29,949 nucleotides of DNA from Lachnospiraceae bacterium (GCA_900759665.1 CAAEWE010000035.1:1-29949); one strand, 5' to 3'; shown: positions 9,201 through 16,711, counted from the first letter of the stretch. Numbers and translations: made by a program. The notes: a model not told the origin generated them from the sequence alone.

Positions 9201-10816
9201 GGAGGGTTTGTTACCTGTGCAAACATCTGCTTAAAATAGTTAAACAGAGGCTGTACCTTACGGGAAAGCATTGGAAGCGGTGTATCGGTACCCATGGATG
9301 CGATCGGCTCACTTCCGTTCTGTGCCATTGGCAGAATGGATGTCTTATATTCTTCGAAAGTATAACCAAATGCCTTCTGCATTCTTGCTCTTTCCTCATC
9401 GGTATACTCCGGTACCTTGTGATTTGGAATGTGAAGCTCTGCCAGTGTGACAAGATTGCTGTTAAGCCACTCACCATATGGCTGGCGGGATGCATATTTC
9501 TCTTTCAGATCAGCATCGTCAATCAGCTCTCCCTTCACGGTATCTACCAAAAGCATACGACCCGGTCTTAAACGGTCCTTTTTCACGATCTTCTCCGGTG
9601 GAAGCTCAAATACACCCACCTCAGAGGAAAGGATCAGCTGATCATCCGTCGTAATATAATAACGGGAAGGTCTCAGACCGTTACGGTCAAGGACAGCTCC
9701 CATGTAATCACCATCGGAGAACAAAATGGACGCAGGACCATCCCATGGCTCCATCATGGTTGCATAATACTGATAGAAGTCTCTCTTCTTCTGGCTGATG
9801 CTCATATCATTTTCCCAAGGCTCCGGGATCGTGATCATTACCGCCAGCGGCAGCTCCATGCCACTCATTACGAGAAATTCCAATGTGTTATCAAGACGTG
9901 CGGAGTCGGAACCGTTTGGATCAACTACCGGCAGGATCTTGTGGAAATCACTGGACAGATACGGTGTCTCCATGGTCTCCTCACGAGCAAGCATTTTGTC
10001 TGCATTACCGACGATAGTATTGATCTCACCGTTGTGTACGATAAAGCGGTTTGGATGAGCACGCATCCAGCTTGGATTTGTGTTGGTACTGAATCTGGAA
10101 TGTACGATCGCGATCGCAGATACATAATCCTCGTCCTGCAGATCCATAAAGAAGGAACGAAGCTGGCCTACCAGAAACATTCCTTTATAAACGATAGTAC
10201 GGCTGGAGCAGGACACTACATAAGTATCCTCACTGCTCTGCTGTTCAAAGACACGACGTGCCACATAGAGCTTCCGGTCAAAATCAAGCCCTTTCTCCAC
10301 ATCATCCGGTCTCTTGACAAAGCCCTGTACGATATAAGGCATACACTCCAGTGCCTTATGTCCCAGAATATCCGGCTTGATCGGTACTTCTCTCCATCCA
10401 AGGAACTTCATGCCCTCCTTCTCGATGATGACCTCAAACATACGCTTTGCCTGATTGCGCTTCAACTCATCCTGTGGCAGGAAGAACATACCCACACCAT
10501 AATCACGCTCCCCGCCAATCTCAATCCCAAGGGACTCTGTCTCTTTCTTAAAAAACCGGTGCGAAATCTGAAGCATGATACCTACTCCATCACCGGTCTT
10601 ACCTTCCGCATCCTTACCGGCACGATGTTCCAGTTTTTCCACAATCTCCAGTGCCCCGGATACTGTGTCATGGGTTTTGTTACCCTTGATGTTGACGATG
10701 GCACCAATACCACAGTTGTCGTGCTCAAAATGCGGATCATATAAGCCCTTTGACTCATGATCAATACAATTTGAAGACTGCACTGCACTCTTATTCATTG
10801 CTTCCTGATTAATCAT
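6221..10816 (-). CDS. gltB: Glutamate synthase (NADPH) large subunit
   Basis: A 1,531-residue enzyme. The class II glutamine amidotransferase domain begins at C35 (DNCGIGA), implying removal of a 34-residue propeptide. Next come the central domain, the FMN-binding (beta/alpha)8 synthase domain with PGEGGHLPGGKV and SPPPHHDIYSIEDLAQL, and the 3Fe-4S cysteines in CVMMRVCNLDTCPVG. The C-terminal GXGXG helix domain carries G-rich repeats such as GDSNDYLGKGLSGG. It forms the catalytic core of GOGAT with GltD. The ATG at 10816 has GGAGG 8 nt upstream; a TTG at 10831 is in frame but overlaps that site. It is the first gene of gltBD and has a long leader with terminator-like hairpins, so attenuation is possible. 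Confidence 0.98.
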   Translation of the reverse strand: MINQEAMNKSAVQSSNCIDHESKGLYDPHFEHDNCGIGAIVNIKGNKTHDTVSGALEIVEKLEHRAGKDAEGKTGDGVGIMLQISHRFFKKETESLGIEIGGERDYGVGMFFLPQDELKRNQAKRMFEVIIEKEGMKFLGWREVPIKPDILGHKALECMPYIVQGFVKRPDDVEKGLDFDRKLYVARRVFEQQSSEDTYVVSCSSRTIVYKGMFLVGQLRSFFMDLQDEDYVSAIAIVHSRFSTNTNPSWMRAHPNRFIVHNGEINTIVGNADKMLAREETMETPYLSSDFHKILPVVDPNGSDSARLDNTLEFLVMSGMELPLAVMITIPEPWENDMSISQKKRDFYQYYATMMEPWDGPASILFSDGDYMGAVLDRNGLRPSRYYITTDDQLILSSEVGVFELPPEKIVKKDRLRPGRMLLVDTVKGELIDDADLKEKYASRQPYGEWLNSNLVTLAELHIPNHKVPEYTDEERARMQKAFGYTFEEYKTSILPMAQNGSEPIASMGTDTPLPMLSRKVQPLFNYFKQMFAQVTNPPIDAIREEIVTSTSVYIGEDGNLLEEKGENCKVLKIHNPILNDTDLLKIKNMDKDGFKCEVLPITYYKNTSLKKALDHLCLEADRAHKEGCNILILSDRDVDEFHMPIPSLLAVSTLQQHLVTTKRRTSMSVILETAEPREVHHFATLLGYGASAVNPYLAHETIRELINNGMLDKDYYAAVSDYDNAVLHGIVKIASKMGISTIQSYQGSKIFEAIGISQEVIETYFPDTVSRVGGVTLEDIEKQIDEQHSRAFDPLDLTVDLNLENRGQHKERGHQEEHLYNPETIHLLQQAAWTGNYELFKQYSKCIDEKEKQVTLRSLLDFKYPKKGIPLDEVESVEEIVQRFKTGAMSYGSISQEAHETLAIAMNHLHGKSNSGEGGESLERLETAGSAVDRCSAIKQVASGRFGVTSRYLVSAKEIQIKMAQGAKPGEGGHLPGGKVYPWVAKTRHSTPGVSLISPPPHHDIYSIEDLAQLIYDLKNSNKDARISVKLVSEAGVGTVAAGVAKAGAAVILISGYDGGTGAAPKSSIYNAGLPWELGLAETHQTLIMNGLRSRVRIETDGKLMTGRDVAIAAMLGAEEFGFATAPLITMGCVMMRVCNLDTCPVGVATQNPELRKRFRGKPEYVENFMKFIASELREYMAALGVRKLDDLIGRVDLLKRKELTGEAEEYAKRVDLSKILDPTFAGLRKDNKFNPKDKYDFELEKTIDEKVFLPKLKKSLETGEKARIEVKVDNINRTLGTILGSEVTKKFSDTLEEDTITVKCDGSGGQSFGAFIPKGLTLELEGDSNDYLGKGLSGGKIVVYPPKNSRFKAEENIIVGNVALYGATSGKAFINGIAGERFCVRNSGAYAVVEGVGDHGCEYMTGGRVVVLGPTGKNFAAGMSGGVAYVLDEDSNLYLKLNKELVSSEPITDKYDVLELKEMIEEHVAATGSKKGKMILDDFSEYLPKFKKIISYDYAHMLQLIAKMEEHGLSYEQAQIEAFYEHKNK

Positions 10817-10842
10817 TCCATGTTCCTCCAATCAATTATTGT

Positions 10843-10868
10843 AAAAAAGGCAAAACCAGCGTTTTGCC
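10843..10868 (-). terminator. Intrinsic terminator or attenuator in the gltB leader, proximal to the gene
   Basis: On the minus strand GGCAAAAC-GCTG-GTTTTGCC is a perfect 8-bp stem (10849-10868) followed by six T residues (10843-10848). It lies only about 27 nt before the gltB ATG and downstream of its predicted promoter, a position typical of an attenuator and not of an end-of-operon terminator. Confidence 0.65.
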
Positions 10869-10873
10869 CTCCA

Positions 10874-10892
10874 AGAATTGCTTCGCAATTCT
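10874..10892 (-). other. Perfect small hairpin in the gltB leader
   Basis: AGAATTGC and GCAATTCT pair over 8 bp around a 3-nt loop, directly upstream of the proximal terminator-like hairpin. Beyond it, CTCGT (about 10910) can pair either with ACGAG (about 10892) or locally through GCTC/GAGC, so alternative folds are possible. Confidence 0.5.
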
Positions 10893-10936
10893 CGTTGGCT
10901 TTGCTCTACGTTACGAGCATTTTCCTATACACCAAC

Positions 10937-10980
10937 AAAAAGAAAAAGGGGTCAACAAGTAAAACCTGTCGAACCCCTTT
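10937..10980 (-). terminator. Promoter-proximal terminator-like hairpin in the gltB leader
   Basis: On the minus strand AAAGGGGTT...CCCC forms a stem of about 12 pairs (some G-U, one bulge) around a UUUUA loop, followed by TTTTTCTTTTT. It begins about 15 nt after the predicted gltB transcription start, which makes it a second potential attenuation point. Confidence 0.55.
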
Positions 10981-10998
10981 GTTCTTCAAATTGAGGTT

Positions 10999-11027
10999 AT
11001 TATAATATAGATTCTCAATAATTGCAA
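10999..11027 (-). promoter_or_regulatory. Predicted strong sigma-A promoter for gltBD
   Basis: On the minus strand TTGCAA (11022-11027) lies 17 bp before a perfect TATAAT (10999-11004). The predicted start is near 10992, giving a leader of about 175 nt before gltB. Confidence 0.8.
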
Positions 11028-11104
11028 CACTTTTTTAAGTTTTATCAATAATTTCTTTTCAAAATATAGCTTTTATCATTTTTGATTTATTTTTTTCTGT
11101 TGAA

Positions 11105-11136
11105 AACATTTTCTCATTGAAAAGAAATGATGTTTA
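11105..11136. other. Imperfect dyad in the gltB-xpt divergent intergenic region
   Basis: AAACATTTTCT and AGAAATGATGTTT form an imperfect inverted repeat roughly midway between the two divergent promoters. It could be an operator. The gene-free stretch 10817-11293 otherwise holds the gltB leader and promoter (to 11027), AT-rich sequence, and the xpt promoter and leader. Confidence 0.25.
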
Positions 11137-11179
11137 CTTAAAAATGTACGGTGAAACATTTTTTCCAGGCCGCTTTTTA

Positions 11180-11208
11180 TTGCGAAATCCCTTATTTCAT
11201 GATAAACT
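11180..11208 (+). promoter_or_regulatory. Tentative promoter for xpt-pbuX
   Basis: TTGCGA (11180-11185) lies 17 bp before TAAACT (11203-11208). A GAAAT...ATTTC dyad (11184-11198) sits in the spacer. Other weak -10 candidates, such as TATAAC near 11218, exist, so the assignment is provisional. Confidence 0.35.
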
Positions 11209-11246
11209 TAACAACATTATAACACCCTAAGATCACCTGATCATCT

Positions 11247-11279
11247 CCCACCGATACAGGCCTGTGGGTTACAGTTTTT
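11247..11279 (+). promoter_or_regulatory. Compact xpt leader with alternative hairpins ending in a T-run
   Basis: CCCAC (11247-11251) can pair with GTGGG (11264-11268); ACAGGCCTGT (11256-11265) is self-complementary; CTGT (11262-11265) can pair with ACAG (11271-11274), which is followed by TTTTT. These pairings are mutually exclusive and lie immediately before the ribosome binding site. The conserved purine riboswitch core could not be found, so any ligand is unknown. Confidence 0.35.
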
Positions 11280-11293
11280 AGAAAGGCATGGTA

Positions 11294-11881
11294 ATGATTA
11301 TGAATTTTTTAGAAGAACGTATTATGAAGGACGGTATTGTAAAGGAAGGAAATGTCCTGAAGGTTGACAGCTTCCTTAATCACCAGATGGACATTGCCCT
11401 CTTTGACGAGATGGGAGCCGAGTGGAAACGCCGCTTTGCAGACAAGCCCATCAATAAGATCCTGACCATCGAGGCCTCCGGTATCGGTATCGCCTGTGTG
11501 GCTGCCAGACACTTTGATGTGCCGGTTGTCTTTGCGAAGAAATCCAAAAGCATTAATATAGAAGGAGATATGTATGTTGCCGAGGTAGAATCCTTCACTC
11601 ACAAGTGCAAAAATCAGGTCATTGTATCCAAAAAGTTTTTAAGCCCGGAGGATCATGTTCTGATCATTGATGATTTCCTTGCAAACGGCTGCGCCCTGCA
11701 GGGTCTGATTTCCATTATCACGGAAGCAGGTGCCACCGTAGAGGGAATCGGCATTGCTGTCGAGAAGGGCTTTCAGATGGGCGGACGTCTGATCCGCAAC
11801 CTTGGATTCCAGTTAGAATCCCTCGCCATCGTAGATGCCATGGACGCTTCTACCGGTGAGATCACATTCCGTGAGCAGTAA
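11294..11881 (+). CDS. xpt: Xanthine phosphoribosyltransferase
   Basis: Converts xanthine and PRPP to XMP in cytoplasmic purine salvage. The protein is about 195 residues, as in Bacillus Xpt, with LKVDSFLNHQMD near the N-terminus and the PRPP-binding motif VLIIDDFLANG at roughly two thirds of its length. Three in-frame ATGs (11288, 11294, 11300) compete; AAAGG is 7 nt before 11294, while homology to other Xpt proteins fits 11300 (MNFLEERI) best, so the true start may be two codons later. It is followed 79 nt downstream by a xanthine permease, giving the classic xpt-pbuX salvage operon. It is divergent from gltB. Confidence 0.95.
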   Translation: MIMNFLEERIMKDGIVKEGNVLKVDSFLNHQMDIALFDEMGAEWKRRFADKPINKILTIEASGIGIACVAARHFDVPVVFAKKSKSINIEGDMYVAEVESFTHKCKNQVIVSKKFLSPEDHVLIIDDFLANGCALQGLISIITEAGATVEGIGIAVEKGFQMGGRLIRNLGFQLESLAIVDAMDASTGEITFREQ

Positions 11882-11960
11882 TTCGTAGAGACGATAAAGA
11901 TTTTCTTACAATACGTAATAACAAATTTTACAAAACGAAAAAGGAAAGGATTTACGAACC

Positions 11961-13307
11961 ATGAGCAACAAAAGTAACAGTTCCGTTAGCAACATCTATC
12001 AATTAGAAGGACGGGTACCGGTATCCCGTGCGATCCCGTTCGGTCTGCAGCACATTCTTGCCATGTTTGTGGCAAATATTTCTCCGATCATTATTGTCGC
12101 CGGAGCCTCCGGTGTATCCGGCAAGCAGCTTGCCATGCTGATCCAGAGTGCCATGTTGATCGCAGGGATCGGCACCCTGATCCAGCTCTTTCCTCTGTGG
12201 AAGGTTGGCTCCGGTCTTCCTATTGTCATGGGCATCAGCTTCACCTTCGTATCCATTATGTGTTATATCGGTGCCAACTATGGCTATGGCACCATTATGG
12301 GTGCCGTGCTGATCGGCGGTCTGATCGAGGGCTGCCTTGGTCTTTTTGCAAAATACTGGATGAAGATCATCTCTCCGATCGTATCCGCCAGCGTCGTAAC
12401 AGCCATCGGCTTTTCTCTTCTGTCGGTAGGCTCCACCTCCTTTGGCGGTGGCAGCGGCAGCGAAAACTTTGGCTCCGTAGAGAACTGGATCCTTGGCACC
12501 ATCACACTGCTTTGCTGTATTTTATTTAATATTTTTGCAAAATCCTACTGGAAACAGTTATCCGTTCTCTTTGGACTGGTGGTCGGCTATCTCGTTGCCA
12601 TCCCAATGGGACTGGTGGACTTTTCCTCTCTGGCAGGCACCAGTGTGATTGCTCTGCCGCATCTGATGCCGTTTAAAATGGAATTTCATGTAAATGCCAT
12701 CATCTCCGTTGCACTGATCTTCTTAGTATCTGCTACCGAGACCATTGGTGATACCCAGGCACTTGCCAACTCCGGCTTGAACCGCAGCGCCACCACAAAG
12801 GAAATCTCTGGTTCCCTTGCCTGTGACGGTTTTATCAGCTCCCTCTCCTCTCTGTTTGGATGTATGCCCATCACATCCTTCAGCCAGAACGTGGGACTGG
12901 TCGCGATGACAAAGGTGGTCAACCGCTTTACGATCGCTACCGGTGCCCTGATCATGATCCTTGCCGGTATCTTCCCGATCTTTGGTGCCGTGCTTGCCAC
13001 TCTGCCGGACGCTGTACTGGGCGGATGCACTATTATGATGTTTGGTACTATTGTGGTCAGCGGTCTGCAGATGATCGGAAAATGCGGATATTCCCAGAGA
13101 AATATCACCATCGTAGCTCTGTCTTTAAGTATCGGCATCGGCTTTACCCAGGTACCGGAGCTGTTCTCTGTGTTCCCTAAAATCATCGAAACAGTCTTTG
13201 CCGAGAACTGTGTGGCTGTGGTATTTCTGGTGGCTGTGATCCTGAATCTGATCCTGCCGCAGAATATGGAGGCGTTTGAGGAAACGAAGGAAACAACGGC
13301 GGAGTAA
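11961..13307 (+). CDS. pbuX: Xanthine permease (NCS2 / nucleobase:cation symporter-2 family)
   Basis: A 448-residue inner membrane transporter with about 14 predicted membrane segments. The family signatures are GLQHILAMFVANISP near the N-terminus, the ATETIGDTQALANSGLNR block in the middle (the conserved acidic TM8 motif), and GCMPITSFSQNVGL, which fits the NCS2 signature region. Substrate assignment to xanthine (or uric acid/xanthine) rests on family resemblance and on the directly upstream xpt, whose enzyme uses xanthine. AGGAAAGGA precedes the start by about 10 nt. A strong terminator follows, closing the operon. Confidence 0.93.
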   Translation: MSNKSNSSVSNIYQLEGRVPVSRAIPFGLQHILAMFVANISPIIIVAGASGVSGKQLAMLIQSAMLIAGIGTLIQLFPLWKVGSGLPIVMGISFTFVSIMCYIGANYGYGTIMGAVLIGGLIEGCLGLFAKYWMKIISPIVSASVVTAIGFSLLSVGSTSFGGGSGSENFGSVENWILGTITLLCCILFNIFAKSYWKQLSVLFGLVVGYLVAIPMGLVDFSSLAGTSVIALPHLMPFKMEFHVNAIISVALIFLVSATETIGDTQALANSGLNRSATTKEISGSLACDGFISSLSSLFGCMPITSFSQNVGLVAMTKVVNRFTIATGALIMILAGIFPIFGAVLATLPDAVLGGCTIMMFGTIVVSGLQMIGKCGYSQRNITIVALSLSIGIGFTQVPELFSVFPKIIETVFAENCVAVVFLVAVILNLILPQNMEAFEETKETTAE

Positions 13308-13355
13308 TACATAATATTACTGAAACAGGCGTAATAAGACAAATAATAACAAAAC

Positions 13356-13409
13356 AAGGACAGTCTTATGGCATAGATTTTTCTATTACCACAGGGTCTG
13401 TCCTTTTTC
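13356..13409 (+). terminator. Rho-independent terminator of xpt-pbuX
   Basis: AAGGACAG (13356-13363) pairs with CTGTCCTT (13398-13405), with an inner ATAGA/TCTAT stem, and is followed by TTTTCTTT. It lies about 50 nt after the pbuX stop. Confidence 0.75.
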
Positions 13410-13415
13410 TTTACC

Positions 13416-13456
13416 AAAACAGGGAAGTGTCTGCCTTCCGGCAATCCACTTCCCTG
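13416..13456 (-). terminator. Rho-independent terminator of rpsU
   Basis: CAGGGAAGTG (13420-13429) and CACTTCCCTG (13447-13456) form a perfect 10-bp stem with an inner GCC/GGC pairing over a GGAA loop. On the minus strand the stem is followed by TTTT. It lies 40 nt after the rpsU stop. Confidence 0.7.
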
Positions 13457-13496
13457 ATAAGGTTTAACTCTTTTTCATTGTGATTTCGTAAACAAA

Positions 13497-13670
13497 TTAG
13501 TATTTGCGCTTACGAGCTGCCTCAGACTTCTTCTTACGACGAACACTAGGCTTCTCATAATGCTCTCTCTTACGAATCTCCTGCTGAATACCTGCCTTTG
13601 CGCAGTTTCTCTTGAAACGGCGTAAAGCGTTATCCAATGTCTCATTCTCTTTTACGATTACATTTGACAT
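13497..13670 (-). CDS. rpsU: Small ribosomal subunit protein bS21
   Basis: A 57-residue basic protein of the 30S platform, near the anti-Shine-Dalgarno end of 16S rRNA, that supports translation initiation. MSNVIVKENETLDNALRRFK is the canonical start, and the C-terminus is the typical arginine/lysine-rich RRKKKSEAARKRK. The frame is open 24 codons upstream, but that stretch has no S21 homology, and AGGTGTGAG precedes the ATG at 13670. It lies downstream of alaS on the same strand but has its own promoter and a leader of about 125 nt. A terminator follows. Confidence 0.97.
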   Translation of the reverse strand: MSNVIVKENETLDNALRRFKRNCAKAGIQQEIRKREHYEKPSVRRKKKSEAARKRKY

Positions 13671-13800
13671 AGTCTCACACCTAACCTCCCTCCAGTTGTA
13701 AATTTGCGCGGTTGCTGTGCCTTCAACTGCTTTTTGATCCAATACACAACTGTATGGGTATTTTTAACGACAGGATCTCTCCCATCAACGCACAAGATAG

Positions 13801-13828
13801 ATTATAACACATTTTTCCATTTCGTCAA
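13801..13828 (-). promoter_or_regulatory. Predicted promoter for rpsU
   Basis: On the minus strand TTGACG (13823-13828) lies 16 bp before a perfect TATAAT (13801-13806). The leader from about 13794 to 13671 holds one hairpin, CCCATACA/TGTATTGG, near 13740-13760. Confidence 0.75.
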
Positions 13829-13907
13829 CTACTTTTTGAAATATTTCCATAGTTTTCGCGGTTATTGCATTATTTTATTGATTCCCCGGAAAATATCGTG
13901 TTTCTCA

Positions 13908-16562
13908 CTATTTCAACTGGTCTTCCAGAACTTCCTTAACCTTGGCAATAGCATTGTCAATACCGGCCGGATTCTTGCCGCCTGCCTGTGCCATGTTTGG
14001 ACGTCCACCGCCGCCTCCTCCAACTTCGGAAGCAATGGCTTTGATCAGATTGCCGGCGTGTGCTCCGTGCTTCATGGCATCATCGGTAGCCATTGCAAGC
14101 AGGGAAACCTTTCCACCTACGGCAGATGCCAGTACAACGACACCCTCACCGATCTTTTCCTTCATCTGGTCACCCAGAGTACGAAGACCGTTCATATCAA
14201 CCTCCGGTACGCTCATGGCCAGTACCTTCACGCCTGCGATCTCCTGAATCTGGCTGTCTACATCACCGGCTGCCTCATTGGCAAGCTTTGTCTTAAGCTT
14301 CTCATTCTCGGACTGGAGTGCCTTGATCTCCTCCTGCATGGACTGGATCTTCTTTTCCAGCTTCTCCGGCTCTGCCTTAGCTGCCTTTGCTGCTGCATTC
14401 AGCTCCTTCTCGATATTGTCATAATACTTCATAAGTCCTGTAGATGTCAGTGCCTCAATACGGCGTACACCTGCAGCAACGCCGCTCTCAGAAATAATCT
14501 TAAAGGATGCGATCACACTGGTATTGGCTACGTGGGTACCACCACAAAGCTCCGTACTAAAGTCGCCCATCTTAACGACACGAACCTTATCACCGTACTT
14601 CTCACCAAAGAGTGCCATTGCTCCTGTCTTCTTGGCCTCTTCCAGAGTCATCTCCTCAGTCACAACATCCAGGCTTGCAGAAATCTGATCATTGACGATC
14701 TCCTCGACCTTTACGATCTCCTCCGGTGTCATTGCGGAGAAATGAGAGAAGTCAAAACGAAGTCTCTCTGCATCCACATAAGATCCCTTCTGCTCGACAT
14801 GATTGCCAAGCACCTGACGAAGTGCCGTCTGCAGAAGATGGGTTGCACTGTGGTTCTTGCCGGTATCCAGACGGTTCTTTGGACATACCTTTAATGTAGC
14901 GGTATCACCTTTTTTGATCATGCCCTTTGTGACTTTACCGATATGACCGATCTTGCCGCCCTGTAAATGAACGGTATCCTCTACAACAAACTCGCTGTCT
15001 CCCACAAGGATCATTCCAACATCTGCTTTCTGACCACCCATGGTTGCATAGAACGGAGTCTCCTCTACGATCACTGTACCGGTCTGTCCGTCTGTGAGTG
15101 CGTCTACAAGCTCTGTCTCTGTGGTAAGTACTGTGATCTTTGAGTCATGCTCCAGATTATGATATCCTACAAACCTGGAAGTGATCGCCGGATCGATCTG
15201 CTGATAAACTGTCTCCTCTGCTCCCATATAGTTTGTCTCTTTTCTTGCCTTACGAGCCTTGTCCTTCTGCTCCTCCATGAACTTCTTAAAGCCTTCCTCA
15301 TCCACGGTACAGCCCTTCTCCTCCAGGATCTCTGTGGTGATATCCAGAGGGAATCCATAGGTATCATAAAGCTTGAATGCATCGGCACCGGAAAGCTCCT
15401 TCTGTCCCTTGGCAGCCATAGCCTCCTGCATCTCATTTAAGATAGCAAGACCCTGATCGATAGTCTTGTTGAACTGCTCTTCTTCTTTATTTAATACATT
15501 TAAGATAAATTCTTTCTTTTCTTCCAGCTCCGGATAACCATCCTTGGACTCGCTGATCACTGTCTTGGACAGCTCTGCAAGAAATGCTCCGTCAATGCCG
15601 AGCTTTCTGCCATGACGTGCTGCACGGCGGATCAGACGGCGGAGTACATAACCGCGTCCCTCGTTGCTTGGCATAACGCCGTCAGAGATCAGGAATGTAG
15701 AGGAACGGATATGATCCGTGATCAGACGAATGGAAACATCCTTCTCTTCATCTACCTGATACTGTGTATGAGCCATGTCACAGATACGGTCACGGATGGC
15801 TTTCATGGTATCAATATCAAAAACAGAATCCACATCCTGTACGACAACAGCCAGACGCTCCAGCCCCATACCGGTATCAATGTTTTTATTCTGAAGCTCC
15901 TCATAACCACCGTGGCCGTCGCCGTTAAACTGTGTAAATACGTTGTTCCATACCTCCATGAAACGATCACAGTCACAGCCCACCTTACAATCCGGTTTGC
16001 CACAACCGTACTTCTCTCCTCTGTCATAGTAGATCTCAGAGCAGGGACCGCAAGGACCTGCACCATGCTCCCAGAAGTTATCACATTCTCCGTTCTCATC
16101 ACGGTAAAATCTGGTGATCTTCTCTCCCGGCACACCGACCTCCTTTGTCCAGATATCATATGCCTCCTCGTCCTCTCCATAGATGGACGGATATAATCTC
16201 TCCGGCTCCATGCCAATGACCTTGGTCAGAAACTCCCAGGACCATGCGATCGCCTCATGCTTGAAATAATCTCCGAAGGAGAAATTACCAAGCATCTCAA
16301 AAAATGTCAGATGACGTGCTGTCTTTCCGACATTCTCAATATCTCCTGTACGGACGCATTTCTGACAGGTGGTCACTCTGCGCTTTGGCGGAATCTCCTG
16401 TCCTGTAAAATACGGCTTCAATGGTGCCATACCCGCATTGATCAGCAAAAGGCTGTTATCATTGTGTGGAACCAGTGAAAAGCTCTTCATCGCCAAATGA
16501 TCCTTGCTTTCAAAAAACTGTAAATACATTCTTCGAAGCTCATTCACTCCATACTTTTGCAT
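13908..16562 (-). CDS. alaS: Alanyl-tRNA synthetase
   Basis: Charges tRNA-Ala in the cytoplasm. The 884-residue protein has the full domain order: class II catalytic core (residues about 1-250, with TTCQKCVRTGDIENVG and the HLTFFEMLGNFSFGDYFK motif 2 region), tRNA recognition, the editing domain with HSATHLLQ and the zinc-binding CGGTH, a coiled-coil linker (EKKIQSMQEEIKALQSENEK), and the C-Ala/DHHA1 domain with GGGGGGRPNMAQAGG. The ATG at 16562 has GAGGATAAAG directly upstream; the frame runs 51 codons further upstream without homology. Its promoter is a consensus site, and no T-box sequence was found in the leader. Confidence 0.98.
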   Translation of the reverse strand: MQKYGVNELRRMYLQFFESKDHLAMKSFSLVPHNDNSLLLINAGMAPLKPYFTGQEIPPKRRVTTCQKCVRTGDIENVGKTARHLTFFEMLGNFSFGDYFKHEAIAWSWEFLTKVIGMEPERLYPSIYGEDEEAYDIWTKEVGVPGEKITRFYRDENGECDNFWEHGAGPCGPCSEIYYDRGEKYGCGKPDCKVGCDCDRFMEVWNNVFTQFNGDGHGGYEELQNKNIDTGMGLERLAVVVQDVDSVFDIDTMKAIRDRICDMAHTQYQVDEEKDVSIRLITDHIRSSTFLISDGVMPSNEGRGYVLRRLIRRAARHGRKLGIDGAFLAELSKTVISESKDGYPELEEKKEFILNVLNKEEEQFNKTIDQGLAILNEMQEAMAAKGQKELSGADAFKLYDTYGFPLDITTEILEEKGCTVDEEGFKKFMEEQKDKARKARKETNYMGAEETVYQQIDPAITSRFVGYHNLEHDSKITVLTTETELVDALTDGQTGTVIVEETPFYATMGGQKADVGMILVGDSEFVVEDTVHLQGGKIGHIGKVTKGMIKKGDTATLKVCPKNRLDTGKNHSATHLLQTALRQVLGNHVEQKGSYVDAERLRFDFSHFSAMTPEEIVKVEEIVNDQISASLDVVTEEMTLEEAKKTGAMALFGEKYGDKVRVVKMGDFSTELCGGTHVANTSVIASFKIISESGVAAGVRRIEALTSTGLMKYYDNIEKELNAAAKAAKAEPEKLEKKIQSMQEEIKALQSENEKLKTKLANEAAGDVDSQIQEIAGVKVLAMSVPEVDMNGLRTLGDQMKEKIGEGVVVLASAVGGKVSLLAMATDDAMKHGAHAGNLIKAIASEVGGGGGGRPNMAQAGGKNPAGIDNAIAKVKEVLEDQLK

Positions 16563-16578
16563 CTTTATCCTCCATTCT

Positions 16579-16594
16579 GCACATTTCCATGTGC
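16579..16594 (-). other. Perfect hairpin just before the alaS ribosome binding site
   Basis: GCACAT and ATGTGC pair over 6 bp around a GGAA tetraloop, about 17 nt before the alaS start. GC-rich inverted repeats (TGCCGGCA and GACGGCCGGTC) lie further upstream. This may be a translational control structure, but no known leader class was recognised. Confidence 0.4.
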
Positions 16595-16666
16595 ATCCAC
16601 AAATTGTATGACCGGCCGTCCCAGATTCTATGCCGGCATTGTTTTTTCTTATTCTCAACAAAGAAA

Positions 16667-16700
16667 AAACCCCTAATTTATAATTATAAATTAAGGGTTT
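16667..16700 (-). terminator. AT-rich palindrome, possible terminator of the Na/Pi cotransporter gene, overlapping the alaS -10
   Basis: AAACCC(C)TAATTTATAATTATAAATTAAGGGTTT is split here as arms AAACCCCTAATTTATAA and TTATAAATTAAGGGTTT, almost perfectly complementary. On the minus strand it is followed by TTTTCTTTG. The dyad centre contains the predicted alaS -10 box. Confidence 0.5.
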
Positions 16701-16711
16701 GTATCTGTCAA
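16683..16711 (-). promoter_or_regulatory. Consensus sigma-A promoter for alaS
   Basis: On the minus strand TTGACA (16706-16711) and TATAAT (16683-16688), both perfect, are separated by exactly 17 bp. The predicted start is near 16676, giving a leader of about 115 nt. Confidence 0.85.

Noticed and set aside
10820..11005. Plus-strand 61-codon frame over the gltB leader
   Set aside because: It crosses both leader hairpins on the opposite strand and has no ribosome binding site; a minus-strand 27-codon frame starting TTG near 10990 also lacks one.
11209..11293. Guanine riboswitch before xpt
   Set aside because: The conserved aptamer loops and junction of purine riboswitches could not be found on the plus strand.
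13704..14894. Plus-strand open frame of 396 codons opposite the end of alaS
   Set aside because: Antisense to well-conserved alaS motifs; Leu/Cys-rich composition is an artefact and there is no start signal.
16563..16676. T-box leader before alaS
   Set aside because: No GGTGG-type T-box core (AGGGTGGNACCGCG) or typical terminator/antiterminator is present in the leader.
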